A DNA stretch of 29,431 nt from UBA10364 sp905182675 (GCA_963933975.1 CAWVWE010000026.1:1-29431); one strand, 5' to 3'; shown: positions 16,684 through 25,694, counted from the stretch's first letter. The notes: generated by a model not told the origin, from the letters alone. A program made the numbers and translations.

Positions 16684-17454
16684 ATGTTACAGATCACTCA
16701 AGAAGCTGGGATTTTAACCATCACTTTTGACCGCCCAGATAAATTCAACTCTTTCAACAGAGCACTCGCCTTAGGCGTCCAAGACGCCTTGAAAAAAGCC
16801 GCGGATGACCAGGCCATCCGGTGTGTCGTTATTACCGGGAATGGTAAGGCGTTCTGTGCCGGACAGGATTTGGCAGAGGCTATAGATCCAAATGGTCCTG
16901 CACTCAGTAGCATCGTGAGTGATCATTACAACCCCATCATACTTGCTATTAGAAAATTGGCCAAGCCGGTAATTGCCGCCGTGAATGGTGTTGCAGCTGG
17001 CGCTGGTGCTAATATTGCCCTGGCTTGCGATATTGTCGTGGCACATGAAAAAGCAAGTTTCATACAGGCTTTTAGTAAAATAGGACTCATCCCTGACAGT
17101 GGAGGAACCTTTACTTTGCCTAGGCTGGTTGGATTTCAACGGGCCAGCGCTTTAATGATGACGGGCGATAAGGTCCCCGCAGCTGATGCCCTGCAGATGG
17201 GAATGATTTATCAGGTTTTCAGTGCGGAGGAGTATGAGTCAAAAGTCGCTGCCTTAGCTATGCGTATGGCACAGATGCCTACAAAAGGGCTCGCGCTAAC
17301 AAAAGCAGCGCTTAATAAGTCCTATGTTAATGATTTACAGCAGCAATTGGACCTCGAAGAAGCGTTGCAAACCAGAGCTGGAAAAACAAATGATTTTAAT
17401 GAAGGAGTGCAAGCTTTTCTAGAAAAACGTGCTCCTAATTTTAAGGGAGAATAA
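16684..17454 (+). CDS. paaG: Ring-1,2-epoxyphenylacetyl-CoA isomerase (oxepin-CoA forming), PaaG
   Basis: Crotonase-fold enzyme that isomerises the phenylacetyl-CoA epoxide to oxepin-CoA and also shifts double bonds later in the phenylacetate pathway. The ATG at 16684 gives 256 residues; the upstream ATG at 16651 adds an 11-residue stretch outside the family. Oxyanion-hole segments KAFCAGQDL (about 55-63) and GVAAGAG (102-108) are present. The catalytic Asp of PaaG is retained as Asp138 in AFSKIGLIPDSGG, where ordinary enoyl-CoA hydratases have Glu. The C-terminal LEEALQTRAGKTNDFNEGVQAFLEKRAP fits PaaG closely from memory. paaH starts four bases after the stop, so the two are coupled. Confidence 0.9.
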   Translation: MLQITQEAGILTITFDRPDKFNSFNRALALGVQDALKKAADDQAIRCVVITGNGKAFCAGQDLAEAIDPNGPALSSIVSDHYNPIILAIRKLAKPVIAAVNGVAAGAGANIALACDIVVAHEKASFIQAFSKIGLIPDSGGTFTLPRLVGFQRASALMMTGDKVPAADALQMGMIYQVFSAEEYESKVAALAMRMAQMPTKGLALTKAALNKSYVNDLQQQLDLEEALQTRAGKTNDFNEGVQAFLEKRAPNFKGE

Positions 17455-17458
17455 CCAT

Positions 17459-18655
17459 ATGAAAATAGTTATCCTAGGTGCGGGTGCCATGGGCACCGGT
17501 ATAGGCCAAGTCGCCGCGCAGAACGGACATGAGGTAGGTTATTACGACGCCTACCCAGGTGCTATAGACCGCAGCAAAGCCTCTATTGATAAGATATTTA
17601 AGAGGCTGGTAGAAAAAGGCCGTATGACTGAAGCTGTGATGGCTGAAGTGATGGCGCGCATGAATTGGTCAGAGTCGCTCAGTATTGTTGACGGAGCTGA
17701 CCTTGTGATTGAAGCGGTCATTGAAGATTTAGCTATAAAAAAGGCCTTATTTACCGCGGTAGAAGAACGCGTTTCAGAACGTGCGCTTTTATGTACAAAT
17801 ACCTCTAGCTTAAGTGTCGCCGCTATTTCAAGTGCGCTAAAACATCCTGAGCGCTTTGGTGGATTACACTTTTTTAATCCCGCACCATTGATGCCTTTAG
17901 TTGAAATCATCCCGAGCATTCAAAGCAGCGATGATTGGGCTGAAACGATGGAGTCCATGATGACTAGCTGGGGTAAAACTCCGGTGATTGCAAAAGACAC
18001 CCCAGGGTTTATCGTGAACAAAGTCGCTCGCCCCTATTATTCTGAAGCCATCAAATTATTAGAAGAAGGCGTTGCGAGTATTGCGGAAATAGACGCCGCC
18101 TTAACCGGTGTAGGGTTCAAAATGGGACCATTTGAATTGATGGATTTAATAGGCCATGACGTGAACTTCACGGTTACAGAAACCGTATGGAGTCAGTTCT
18201 TTTATGATCCTCGTTTTCGGCCTTCGATCACCCAAAAAAGACTGAAAGAAGCCGGCATGCTTGGAAGAAAATCTGGTCGAGGTTTTTACAACCATAGTGA
18301 CGATTCTGAGGGGCCAGCTGCCTTAAAAGCTGCTGTAGATCTTGACGAGACGCTCTCTGATAAAATGGTAGAGCGCATCATATGCATGCTTGCGAATGAA
18401 GGTTTAGATGCGGTTTGGTTGGGCATCGCCTCAGCAGACAACGTAGATCTTGCCATGACTAAGGGCGTGAACTATCCGAAAGGTCCTTTAGCTTGGGGGG
18501 CGGAAATAGGTTGGTCCAAGGTGTTAAAGGTATTGGAAAACTGTCATGACTATTACGGTGACGATCGCTACCGTCCTTGTCCTTTATTGCGGCATTTAGA
18601 AAGCGGCAATGCCGAATTGGGCGCAGGTGAGATGGACGATTCCTTCATGATCTAA
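17459..18655 (+). CDS. paaH: 3-hydroxyadipyl-CoA dehydrogenase PaaH (3-hydroxyacyl-CoA dehydrogenase)
   Basis: NAD-dependent oxidation of 3-hydroxyadipyl-CoA in phenylacetate catabolism. The chosen ATG gives 398 residues starting MKIVILGAGAMGTGIG, the Rossmann NAD motif; the ATG at 17429 would place residues before it and overlap paaG. Other marks are the NTSSLSV segment, the catalytic His in GLHFFNPAPLMPLVEI, DTPGFIVNK and GPFELMDLIGHDV. A second, partial C-terminal dehydrogenase domain follows (about 300-385), with GVNYPKGPLAWG and YGDDRYRPCPLLR, features typical of PaaH and not of short-form 3-hydroxybutyryl-CoA dehydrogenases. It is about 75 residues shorter than E. coli PaaH (about 475), apparently in the region joining the two domains. 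Confidence 0.88.
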   Translation: MKIVILGAGAMGTGIGQVAAQNGHEVGYYDAYPGAIDRSKASIDKIFKRLVEKGRMTEAVMAEVMARMNWSESLSIVDGADLVIEAVIEDLAIKKALFTAVEERVSERALLCTNTSSLSVAAISSALKHPERFGGLHFFNPAPLMPLVEIIPSIQSSDDWAETMESMMTSWGKTPVIAKDTPGFIVNKVARPYYSEAIKLLEEGVASIAEIDAALTGVGFKMGPFELMDLIGHDVNFTVTETVWSQFFYDPRFRPSITQKRLKEAGMLGRKSGRGFYNHSDDSEGPAALKAAVDLDETLSDKMVERIICMLANEGLDAVWLGIASADNVDLAMTKGVNYPKGPLAWGAEIGWSKVLKVLENCHDYYGDDRYRPCPLLRHLESGNAELGAGEMDDSFMI

Positions 18656-18664
18656 TCCCTTGGA

Positions 18665-21487
18665 ATGAACAAGCCTAGCGAAAAATTACTGCAGCGCGCT
18701 TATGCGCAAGACGCTTCCATCTATCAAGAGATGCCTGAACAAGTGGTTTTCCCTAAAGATACCCTTGACATTGTAGCCGCCGTAAAGGAGGCGCAAGCTT
18801 CTGGTAAAACCATCATTCCTCGAGGCGCAGGTACCTCACTTGCAGGTCAATGCGTAGGTGGAGGGATTGTTATGGATACTGGGCGCCATATGAACGCCAT
18901 ACTTGAAGTCAACCTTGAGGAAGGCTGGGTAGAAGTTCAACCGGGTGTGGTTCGCGACGAACTCAACCATCATTTAGCACCTATGGGCTGGTTTTTCGGC
19001 CCCAATACAAGTACCTCTAACCGCTGCATGATGGGTGGTATGGTGGGCAATAACAGCTCAGGATCTACCTCCATAAGTTATGGCACCACGAGAGAGAAAT
19101 TATTGGGACTCGAGGTGGTTACTGCTGGAGGGGATGTGTTAAAAATTGGTGAGATCAGAAGCAATGCCAAGTCCGCTATTCCCACGAAAGTACTGGACTG
19201 GGAGGCTGATTGGAAAACGGCTTTTACTTCCGAAAACCTAAGCCAATTCTTTCCCGACTCCTCTATTCACAGAAGAAATACCGGCTACGCCATAGACCTT
19301 CTGGCCAATGACAAAGAGCATCACAACAAATGGCTGAACGTCCTTTGTGGATCAGAGGGAACGCTAGCTATTACGACAAAAATACGACTACAACTAGATC
19401 CGCTACCTCCAAAATACGTTGCCGTCATCGCCTTTCATTACCACACCATGGATGCTGCCTTAGGTGATACGCCGCTCTTTATGGAGCGTAAGCCCTACCA
19501 GCTGGAGCTCATGGATAGAATCATCTTAGAGTGTACACGTGAAAGCAAGGAATATGCACCTTACAGAAGCTTTGTAAAAGGCGATCCTGCTGCCATCTTG
19601 CTGGTAGAATGTCGCGGAGAAACTGAAGCGCAGTTGGACAGCGCTATTGAGAAAATGAAAGCTACCCAGAGCTACGAGCTAACCATCCTACGCGGTGAAG
19701 AGAGTGATAAGGTCTGGAAGCTTCGTGCCGCTGGACTAGGATTGTTATCAAATATTCCAGGCGACGCAAAACCCGTAGCCTGTATTGAAGATACCGCGGT
19801 GCGCCTAGACGTACTGCAAGAGTACATCAGGGAATTTGATATACTCATGCAAAAGTACGGGCAACAAAGTGTGTACTATGCCCATGCTGGAGCTGGCGAA
19901 TTACACCTGCGACCTCTATTAAATCTAAAGACTTCCGAGGGCGTTAAGTTGCTGTATGACATTAGCAAATCCAGCGCTGAACTCGTTAAAAAATATGGAG
20001 GCTCCCTTTCTGGTGAGCATGGAGACGGAAGGGTTCGCGCTCCTTTTATCAAAGATTTTTATGGGGAACAGGTTTATCCCTGGATGGTCTCATTCAAAGA
20101 GGCGTGGGATCCAAATGGGTCCTTGAACGCGGGGAAAATTGTCCATGCGAAACCCATGACAGAAGACTTACGTTACCAGGCAGACCGGGAGGAGCCCGTT
20201 ATAGATAGCCTCCTCAATTTTAATCCAGAAGGTGGTTTTTTACGAGCCGTAGAAAAATGTAATGGTTCTGGAGATTGCCGCAGACTACCTCATTCTGGAG
20301 CGCTTATGTGCCCCTCTTATATGGCCTCGCGAGATGAATGGGACAGCACCAGGGGACGTGCAAATATCTTACGCAGTGTACTCACAGAACAGAGCACGGC
20401 TGGATTTACCGCGCCAGAAGTAGCAGAGGCTATGCAGCACTGTGTAGGCTGCAAAGGCTGTACAAAAGAATGTCCTAGCGGCGTTGACATGGCGGCCATG
20501 AAGCTCGAATTCCTTTATCAAAACAGAAACAAGAGAACCCTTGGGGATATCGCCTTTGCGAATTTCCATAAGGCAGAGAAATTCTTAGCATTGCGGGTTA
20601 TTATTAACCCATTACTGCAACTAGGAATTACCAAGCGTTTAATGGGCATTGCACCGGAGCGTAGCATGCCTGCACTCGCGAGCCCAGCCTATATGAAGGC
20701 GTATACATCCAACTTTACGGCAGCGTCTGCAAAAAACAGTCCTCGTCCTGTAGTATTGTGGGTAGATGAATTTACCGCCGCCCAGGAGCCTATGCTCGTT
20801 GGAAAGGCCATAGATGTGCTGAACGCTTTAGATTGTACGCCCGTGGTATATTATGCCCCTAGCGGTAGAGCACTCCTCTCGGGAGGGTTTTTACCTCAAG
20901 CAAAGACCATCGCTGAAAATGCGGTTCGTGGTTTGCAACATGTCCTTCAGGATCTGGGTGATGTGCCCATCTTAGGTTTGGAAGCCAGCGCGGTACTGAG
21001 TGCTGTGGATGAGTATACCAGACTTCTTGACGGTACAGAACTAGAGTGGGTAAAGGCGCATAAGTTTCAAACCATAGACCACTACCTGGCCAGCTACCTG
21101 ACCACAATAGAGGCACCGCAGCAGAAGTTCAACTCCTATAAGGAAGCTATTCTGTTACACGTACACTGCCATCAAAAGAGCCTTGAAAATGCTGGAGATA
21201 CAGCTTATGTATTGCAGCTACTTCTTGGAGCAAAGGTCAACCGAGTCAAGAGCAGTTGCTGCGGTATGGCCGGGGGATACGGCATGAAAAAGGAAAATTA
21301 TGAGATGAGCACAAAAATGGCGAATCTTGTATTGATTCCAAATGTGGAGGCTTTTGAGGGAGATTACATAGTTGCCACTGGTACCTCATGTCGCCATCAA
21401 ATTCATGACCTAGCGCAGAGAACTGCCGTACATCTGTTGGATGTACTTTGGGATCAACTAAAGATGGACGCTACTGCCCACCATTGA
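18665..21487 (+). CDS. FAD-linked / Fe-S 2-hydroxyacid dehydrogenase (GlcD-GlcF-like fusion)
   Basis: Large 940-residue flavoprotein fused to an iron-sulfur module, like D-lactate, glycolate or D-2-hydroxyglutarate dehydrogenases of the YdiJ/GlcDF type. Order: FAD-binding PCMH domain (about 25-235; PRGAGTSLAGQCVGGG and GGMVGNNSSGS), FAD-oxidase C-terminal domain (about 250-495; YAHAGAGELHLRP, LSGEHGDGR), a 4Fe-4S region (about 535-620) with CNGSGDC, MCPSY and CVGCKGCTKECPSG, and a CCG domain (about 690-930) with HCHQKSL and SSCCGMAGGYG. No signal or clear membrane helix is seen, so it probably sits on the inner face of the membrane and passes electrons to quinone. It starts nine bases after paaH, so it is likely co-transcribed. 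The substrate cannot be assigned. Confidence 0.85.
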   Translation: MNKPSEKLLQRAYAQDASIYQEMPEQVVFPKDTLDIVAAVKEAQASGKTIIPRGAGTSLAGQCVGGGIVMDTGRHMNAILEVNLEEGWVEVQPGVVRDELNHHLAPMGWFFGPNTSTSNRCMMGGMVGNNSSGSTSISYGTTREKLLGLEVVTAGGDVLKIGEIRSNAKSAIPTKVLDWEADWKTAFTSENLSQFFPDSSIHRRNTGYAIDLLANDKEHHNKWLNVLCGSEGTLAITTKIRLQLDPLPPKYVAVIAFHYHTMDAALGDTPLFMERKPYQLELMDRIILECTRESKEYAPYRSFVKGDPAAILLVECRGETEAQLDSAIEKMKATQSYELTILRGEESDKVWKLRAAGLGLLSNIPGDAKPVACIEDTAVRLDVLQEYIREFDILMQKYGQQSVYYAHAGAGELHLRPLLNLKTSEGVKLLYDISKSSAELVKKYGGSLSGEHGDGRVRAPFIKDFYGEQVYPWMVSFKEAWDPNGSLNAGKIVHAKPMTEDLRYQADREEPVIDSLLNFNPEGGFLRAVEKCNGSGDCRRLPHSGALMCPSYMASRDEWDSTRGRANILRSVLTEQSTAGFTAPEVAEAMQHCVGCKGCTKECPSGVDMAAMKLEFLYQNRNKRTLGDIAFANFHKAEKFLALRVIINPLLQLGITKRLMGIAPERSMPALASPAYMKAYTSNFTAASAKNSPRPVVLWVDEFTAAQEPMLVGKAIDVLNALDCTPVVYYAPSGRALLSGGFLPQAKTIAENAVRGLQHVLQDLGDVPILGLEASAVLSAVDEYTRLLDGTELEWVKAHKFQTIDHYLASYLTTIEAPQQKFNSYKEAILLHVHCHQKSLENAGDTAYVLQLLLGAKVNRVKSSCCGMAGGYGMKKENYEMSTKMANLVLIPNVEAFEGDYIVATGTSCRHQIHDLAQRTAVHLLDVLWDQLKMDATAHH

Positions 21488-21493
21488 TACAAA

Positions 21494-21982
21494 CTACTTA
21501 TCCGCGGCCTCAAATCTGATGCCTATATCCTGAATACCCGTCAATAAGGTGTCCCTCATTCCCTGGCTTATTTTTAACGTGTAGCGTTCATCATCTCTAA
21601 AGCGTACAGCACTTTTCCCAATCGGAATAGCGAGGGTTTTGAGGCTACTCATTCCACTGCCATTCCACGCCCCTAGATCGTTAGCTAGAGCAACGTTTAC
21701 AGTATCGGAATACTCTACTCCTTCCGTGCTTTCTATGGAACGGAAGAGATAAATGTTATTGTAGGGATAGTCTGTGAAGTGACGAATATACATGCTCATA
21801 AAGACCGGCTTGTCCGATTCTTTGGGCTCCCAACTCACCGACACGGTAGAGTCCATGTGCCACTGCATTTGTTCAAAGGTGATGAGCTCGTCCAGTACGA
21901 CATCAGTCCCACAGGAACCCAGCATCAGTGCTACTGAAGATGCACCCACCAGACGAACTAATCTTGCCTTTAAACCCATCAT
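21494..21982 (-). CDS. gldH: Gliding motility lipoprotein GldH
   Basis: GldH is one of the lipoproteins required for gliding in Flavobacterium. The 162-residue protein has a lipoprotein signal ending in LGSC (Cys24), then short beta-rich sequence with TFEQMQWHMDSTVSVSW, IRHFTDYPYNNIYLFRSI and a late GIQDIGIRFE, all typical of GldH from memory. Its first ATG overlaps the ricT stop (TAATG), which points to translational coupling; a second ATG directly follows and the real start could be either. It converges on the FAD/Fe-S gene with only six bases between stops, leaving no room for a terminator. GldH presence supports a Bacteroidota host with gliding or T9SS genes but does not prove motility. 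Confidence 0.9.
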   Translation of the reverse strand: MMGLKARLVRLVGASSVALMLGSCGTDVVLDELITFEQMQWHMDSTVSVSWEPKESDKPVFMSMYIRHFTDYPYNNIYLFRSIESTEGVEYSDTVNVALANDLGAWNGSGMSSLKTLAIPIGKSAVRFRDDERYTLKISQGMRDTLLTGIQDIGIRFEAADK

Positions 21983-23169
21983 TATTCCGCTTTTTTCTGA
22001 GGTTTATTCGCTCTATTGCGGTTGCGATTTCTATTGCGGTTTCCTTTGTTGGATTGCTTTTTAGGCTGGTCGAACCTATTAATGCTCTCCTCTGCGTTAC
22101 CACCTACAAAGTCTGCAACTTCAAACTCAGCCTTCACCTTAGGTGCTTCTTCGTAAGCAAATTCTGACAGATCATCTGGAATCTCACCCTTATCATTTGC
22201 CTCAATAATCTCATTTACTTGGTCCAATTTCAAAGGAACCCAGCTCGAAATATCGCTGTCTAAAGAGTACCATAGCATCTCCTTGAAGATGTCCATCTTT
22301 TGGAATACAGCAACGCCTTTAGAGAGCTTTAGCTTTTTGTTTGGGGAAGGGAAGCGTTTCACCGCTTCCATGTAACTGTCTAGTTCGTAGTTCAAACAGC
22401 ACTTCAGCTTGCCACATTGACCAGCTAGTTTCTGAGGGTTCAAGCTCAATTGTTGGTATCTAGCTGCTGCCGTATTGACACTTCTAAAATCACTGAGCCA
22501 TGTGGAACAGCACAATTCGCGCCCACATGATCCTATACCTCCTAGACGCTGTGCTTCTTGACGTGCACCAATCTGACGCATATCAATACGAACACTAAAC
22601 ATCTGCGCCAACTCACGTATGAGTAGTCGGAAATCTACGCGTTCTTCTGCAGTGTAAAAGAAGGTGGCTTTTGAGCCATCACCCTGATACTCAACATCAG
22701 AGATCTTCATTTTCAAACCCAATCTTCCAGCCACTACGCGACTTTGAATCATGGTGTCTTGCTCCTTGTTCCGTGCCTCAGCCCAAGATTCTAGATCTTT
22801 TTCTGAAGCCTTGCGATACACTTTCTCAGGTTTCTCTTCCTTGTCGAAGTGAAACTTTTTCTTATTCATCTGGAGCTTTACAAGCTCTCCAACGATGGAA
22901 ACGTTACCTATATCATGTCCCGAAGGTGCCTCTGTTGCCACGGCATCTCCGACTTGGAGTGTTAGTTCGTTCGCGTTGTGATAAAACTCTTTGCGTCCGT
23001 TCTTAAATCTTATCTCAACCCAATCAAATGGTTTTTCTGTTGAGGGAAGTTCCATATTTGAAAGCCAGTCAAAGACCGGCAATTTATTACATCCTCCTGT
23101 TCCACATGATCCGTTGCTTTGGCAACCTTTTGGAACGCCACCATCGCTACTACAATTATTGCAAGCCAT
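21982..23169 (-). CDS. ricT: PSP1-domain protein RicT (YaaT-like)
   Basis: Cytoplasmic PSP1-family protein, 395 residues. In Bacillus, RicT (YaaT) works with RicA and RicF in an Fe-S complex affecting RNA maturation and phosphorelay; its role in Bacteroidota is not settled. The PSP1 core (about 40-270) includes the signature GGIGSCGRELCCSTWL and AGQCGKLKCCLNYE. A Cys-rich head has Cys3, 6, 16, 22 and 27 within 27 residues, which could bind a metal or cluster. The C-terminus ends in a basic low-complexity tail of Arg-Asn repeats (GNRNRNRNRNRAN), possibly RNA-binding. gldH follows with a one-base overlap. porZ is divergent, 74 bases away. RicA and RicF partners were not seen in the window. Confidence 0.92.
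   Translation of the reverse strand: MACNNCSSDGGVPKGCQSNGSCGTGGCNKLPVFDWLSNMELPSTEKPFDWVEIRFKNGRKEFYHNANELTLQVGDAVATEAPSGHDIGNVSIVGELVKLQMNKKKFHFDKEEKPEKVYRKASEKDLESWAEARNKEQDTMIQSRVVAGRLGLKMKISDVEYQGDGSKATFFYTAEERVDFRLLIRELAQMFSVRIDMRQIGARQEAQRLGGIGSCGRELCCSTWLSDFRSVNTAAARYQQLSLNPQKLAGQCGKLKCCLNYELDSYMEAVKRFPSPNKKLKLSKGVAVFQKMDIFKEMLWYSLDSDISSWVPLKLDQVNEIIEANDKGEIPDDLSEFAYEEAPKVKAEFEVADFVGGNAEESINRFDQPKKQSNKGNRNRNRNRNRANKPQKKAE
22012..22041 (-). repeat. 18-base-period repeat encoding the RicT Arg-Asn tail
   Basis: TCTATTGCGGTT appears at 22012-22023 and exactly again at 22030-22041, separated by GCGATT. On the coding strand this gives the RNRNRN run near the RicT C-terminus. Such short tandem coding repeats can change copy number by slippage, in steps that keep the frame. 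Confidence 0.6.
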
Positions 23170-23243
23170 GGTCGTTATTATTTTACGTTACAAACGCACC
23201 TTTTGGTGTGTTGTTTGAACTACTAAGGTCGTAAATTGAAGCC

Positions 23244-25694
23244 ATGTATAAACGGCACTGGACATTTTTTATCTATTCCACGCTTTTGGCGGTTACTTTA
23301 TCTTTCTCCAACCAGGCTTACGGCCAGTTAAATGGTGGTGCATCCACTAATAATGAGTCCTTTAGCTACTGGATTGACCACCTTCCCTATAACTCTATTT
23401 CTCACATTGCCCACCTGGATGGGCTTACTTTTTGTGGCGCTGATCAGGGGCTTTTAGTCTATGATAATGCGGCCGGTGAGTACCAGCGTTTTTCGTCTAT
23501 CAACGGACTTTCTGATGCTGGCATTACCGCCATTGCAGCAGATGTTTCCTCTTCTTCTGTTTGGATGGGATACCCATCTGGGCGTATAGATGTTTGGTAT
23601 GGCGGAAAGTTCCATACGATCAACGCCATTGAAGAGTCACCGCAATACACTGGGCTGAAAACCATCAATGCGATCACCTTTTACGGGGACAACGCCTATG
23701 TTGCCACAGACTTTGGCATTGTAGAGTTTTCCACGCTGAATTATTTAGCCGAAAGAACGTTTATTTTAGGGCCCAACTCTACGGCAACTCGTGTGGATAA
23801 CATGGCGGTTACAGAAGCTGGCGTGCTCTATGCGTTAACCCCTCAAATGAGGTCTGAAGGACTGATTAACAAGGGTGTACTGACTGATAATTTAGTGTTT
23901 TATGAGAATTGGACACCGCTAGGACTGACCCAAAACTGGAATGGAACAGCGCTTGTTTTTGACCCTATTCAATCCGCACTACTGTTTGCTAAAGAAGGGA
24001 ATATTGACACCGATCTTTTGCGTCTTGATACAGATTCAACGACCTCACTTTTGTATACCACCGCACAAACCTTACAATCCTTAACAGTGTCAAGTGCCGG
24101 CAACGTTGTGGTGGCCACCTTAGAGTTTAATGTACTGCTGTTTGAAAACGGGCAGAACACCACCAATATTTCTGCAGCGATATTTAATTCAGGTGCTTTT
24201 TCTCCCTTGTGTGCCGTGCATGATGACGGAGATAATGCAACGCTGATTGGAAACTATAAAACGGGGTTGATACGTACAAAAGACTTGGTGAAAAACAAAC
24301 GAATTGTACCTAACTCCCCCTTCAGCGACCGTGCTTATAACCTGGTTTCTTATGGAGCGGGAAGAAATAGTAGTTATACGGACGTCGGGGGCAACGGTCC
24401 TGATAATTTTGGCGGGGTGCTACTTTGCCCGGGAGCCCTAACAGATCTATGGACGAAAACCTTTGTTGCTGATGGGATTGGTGTTTATTCAGAACAGCGC
24501 TGGACCCATAAACCTAATGCCTTGCTCTATGGGGTTACAGATGTGGTGGACGCTGCATACATCGTAAATAGCGATGGTGAAGCGCAGTTGTTCCTCTCCT
24601 CTTGGGGAAGCGGTTTGTTGCTGATAGAGGGCAATGGATCTCCGGAATTCTTGATGGATACCGTCGCACTTTTTAATACGGCAAACTCGGATGGCGCGCT
24701 GGTTGGTGTTGGAGGAAATGCCTCTGATTTGCGCACAGGAGGTATTGCCCTTGATGAAAACGGCACGTTATGGGGGGTGCAGAGTTTGGTGTCAAACCCA
24801 TTATTTAGCCGCTCACCTGAAGGTGTTTTCACCTCCTATGGCCTAAGTCCAGGGGCAGATGGTGTAGCGTTAAAACAGGTATTGGTAGAGGATGGAATGG
24901 TCTTTATTCAGAGTCGTACAAATGGTATTTACGCTTACAGTGAAGTTGATGGCGTAGGGCTAAAAAGACAGCTCACCACTGGGTTAGGCTCTGGAGATTT
25001 ACCCTCTGATAAGGTGCTCGCGATGACCTTTGACCAGGATGGGGAATTGTGGATAGGGACAGACGAAGGATTGGTGGTATTGTATAGTCCAGAGAACGTT
25101 TTCGATGGAACAGGGTCTTTTGATGCGCGGCCAATTCTCTTTGAAGAAGACGGTGTCGTTCAAAAATTGCTGGGCGAGACGCCTGTTACGGCGCTTTGCA
25201 CAGATGGTGGAAACCAGAAGTGGATTGGAACCCGAGGTGCAGGTTTATTCCTTGTCGCTCCAGATGGCCTGACCCTCATCCACCAATTCACAGAAAACAA
25301 CAGCCCCTTGCTCTCGAATAGCATTGTAGATGTTGCCGTAGATCCCACCACAGGCGAAGTGCTCATTGCCACGGACAAAGGGCTGATCGGGTTCCGTGGA
25401 GATGCCACACCAGGGCATACCAGTTTGTATCCTGATTTACAGGTCTATCCCAATCCTGTGCGCCCTGATTATGACGGCCCCATTTTCATTCAAGGCTTTC
25501 AGGAGAACGCCCGTATAAAAATCACGGATGTTGCCGGTGGACTAGTCTATGAGTCCATTTCAACTGGGGGACAGCTGCGCTGGGAAGGACAAAATTTACG
25601 TGGTATTGATGTTTCCTCTGGAGTCTATCTCATTTACGCAACGGACGATTTAGGAGAGGTAACGGCACAAGGAAAAGTTCTTATCGTACGTTGA
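23244..25694 (+). CDS. porZ: Type IX secretion system protein PorZ (beta-propeller with T9SS-like C-terminal domain)
   Basis: Component of the T9SS attachment complex; in Porphyromonas gingivalis PorZ is surface-exposed and delivers A-LPS to the sortase PorU. The 816-residue protein has a Sec signal ending AYG-Q, then WIDHLPYNSISHIAHLDGLTFCG and INGLSDAGITAIAAD, both characteristic PorZ beta-propeller openings. Further two-component-regulator-like propeller blades appear late (LWIGTDEGLVVLYSPEN; KWIGTRGAGLFLV). The last 85 or so residues form a C-terminal sorting-type domain with VYPNPVRP near its start and GVYLIYATDD before the end. Length is near the P. gingivalis protein (about 776). It is divergent from ricT and 32 bases before the PBP gene. 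Confidence 0.88.
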   Translation: MYKRHWTFFIYSTLLAVTLSFSNQAYGQLNGGASTNNESFSYWIDHLPYNSISHIAHLDGLTFCGADQGLLVYDNAAGEYQRFSSINGLSDAGITAIAADVSSSSVWMGYPSGRIDVWYGGKFHTINAIEESPQYTGLKTINAITFYGDNAYVATDFGIVEFSTLNYLAERTFILGPNSTATRVDNMAVTEAGVLYALTPQMRSEGLINKGVLTDNLVFYENWTPLGLTQNWNGTALVFDPIQSALLFAKEGNIDTDLLRLDTDSTTSLLYTTAQTLQSLTVSSAGNVVVATLEFNVLLFENGQNTTNISAAIFNSGAFSPLCAVHDDGDNATLIGNYKTGLIRTKDLVKNKRIVPNSPFSDRAYNLVSYGAGRNSSYTDVGGNGPDNFGGVLLCPGALTDLWTKTFVADGIGVYSEQRWTHKPNALLYGVTDVVDAAYIVNSDGEAQLFLSSWGSGLLLIEGNGSPEFLMDTVALFNTANSDGALVGVGGNASDLRTGGIALDENGTLWGVQSLVSNPLFSRSPEGVFTSYGLSPGADGVALKQVLVEDGMVFIQSRTNGIYAYSEVDGVGLKRQLTTGLGSGDLPSDKVLAMTFDQDGELWIGTDEGLVVLYSPENVFDGTGSFDARPILFEEDGVVQKLLGETPVTALCTDGGNQKWIGTRGAGLFLVAPDGLTLIHQFTENNSPLLSNSIVDVAVDPTTGEVLIATDKGLIGFRGDATPGHTSLYPDLQVYPNPVRPDYDGPIFIQGFQENARIKITDVAGGLVYESISTGGQLRWEGQNLRGIDVSSGVYLIYATDDLGEVTAQGKVLIVR

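Noticed and set aside
16771..17139. 122-codon open frame on the minus strand inside paaG
   Set aside because: Shadow of paaG: no family resemblance, and fully covered by a strongly supported gene on the other strand.
17551..17919. 122-codon open frame on the minus strand inside paaH
   Set aside because: Antisense shadow of the conserved NAD-binding region of paaH; no signal, motif or start context of its own.
23194..23211. ACGCACC-TTTT-GGTGTGT hairpin in the ricT/porZ divergent gap
   Set aside because: A seven-pair stem with one G-T pair and no other support; could be an operator or chance, too weak to annotate.
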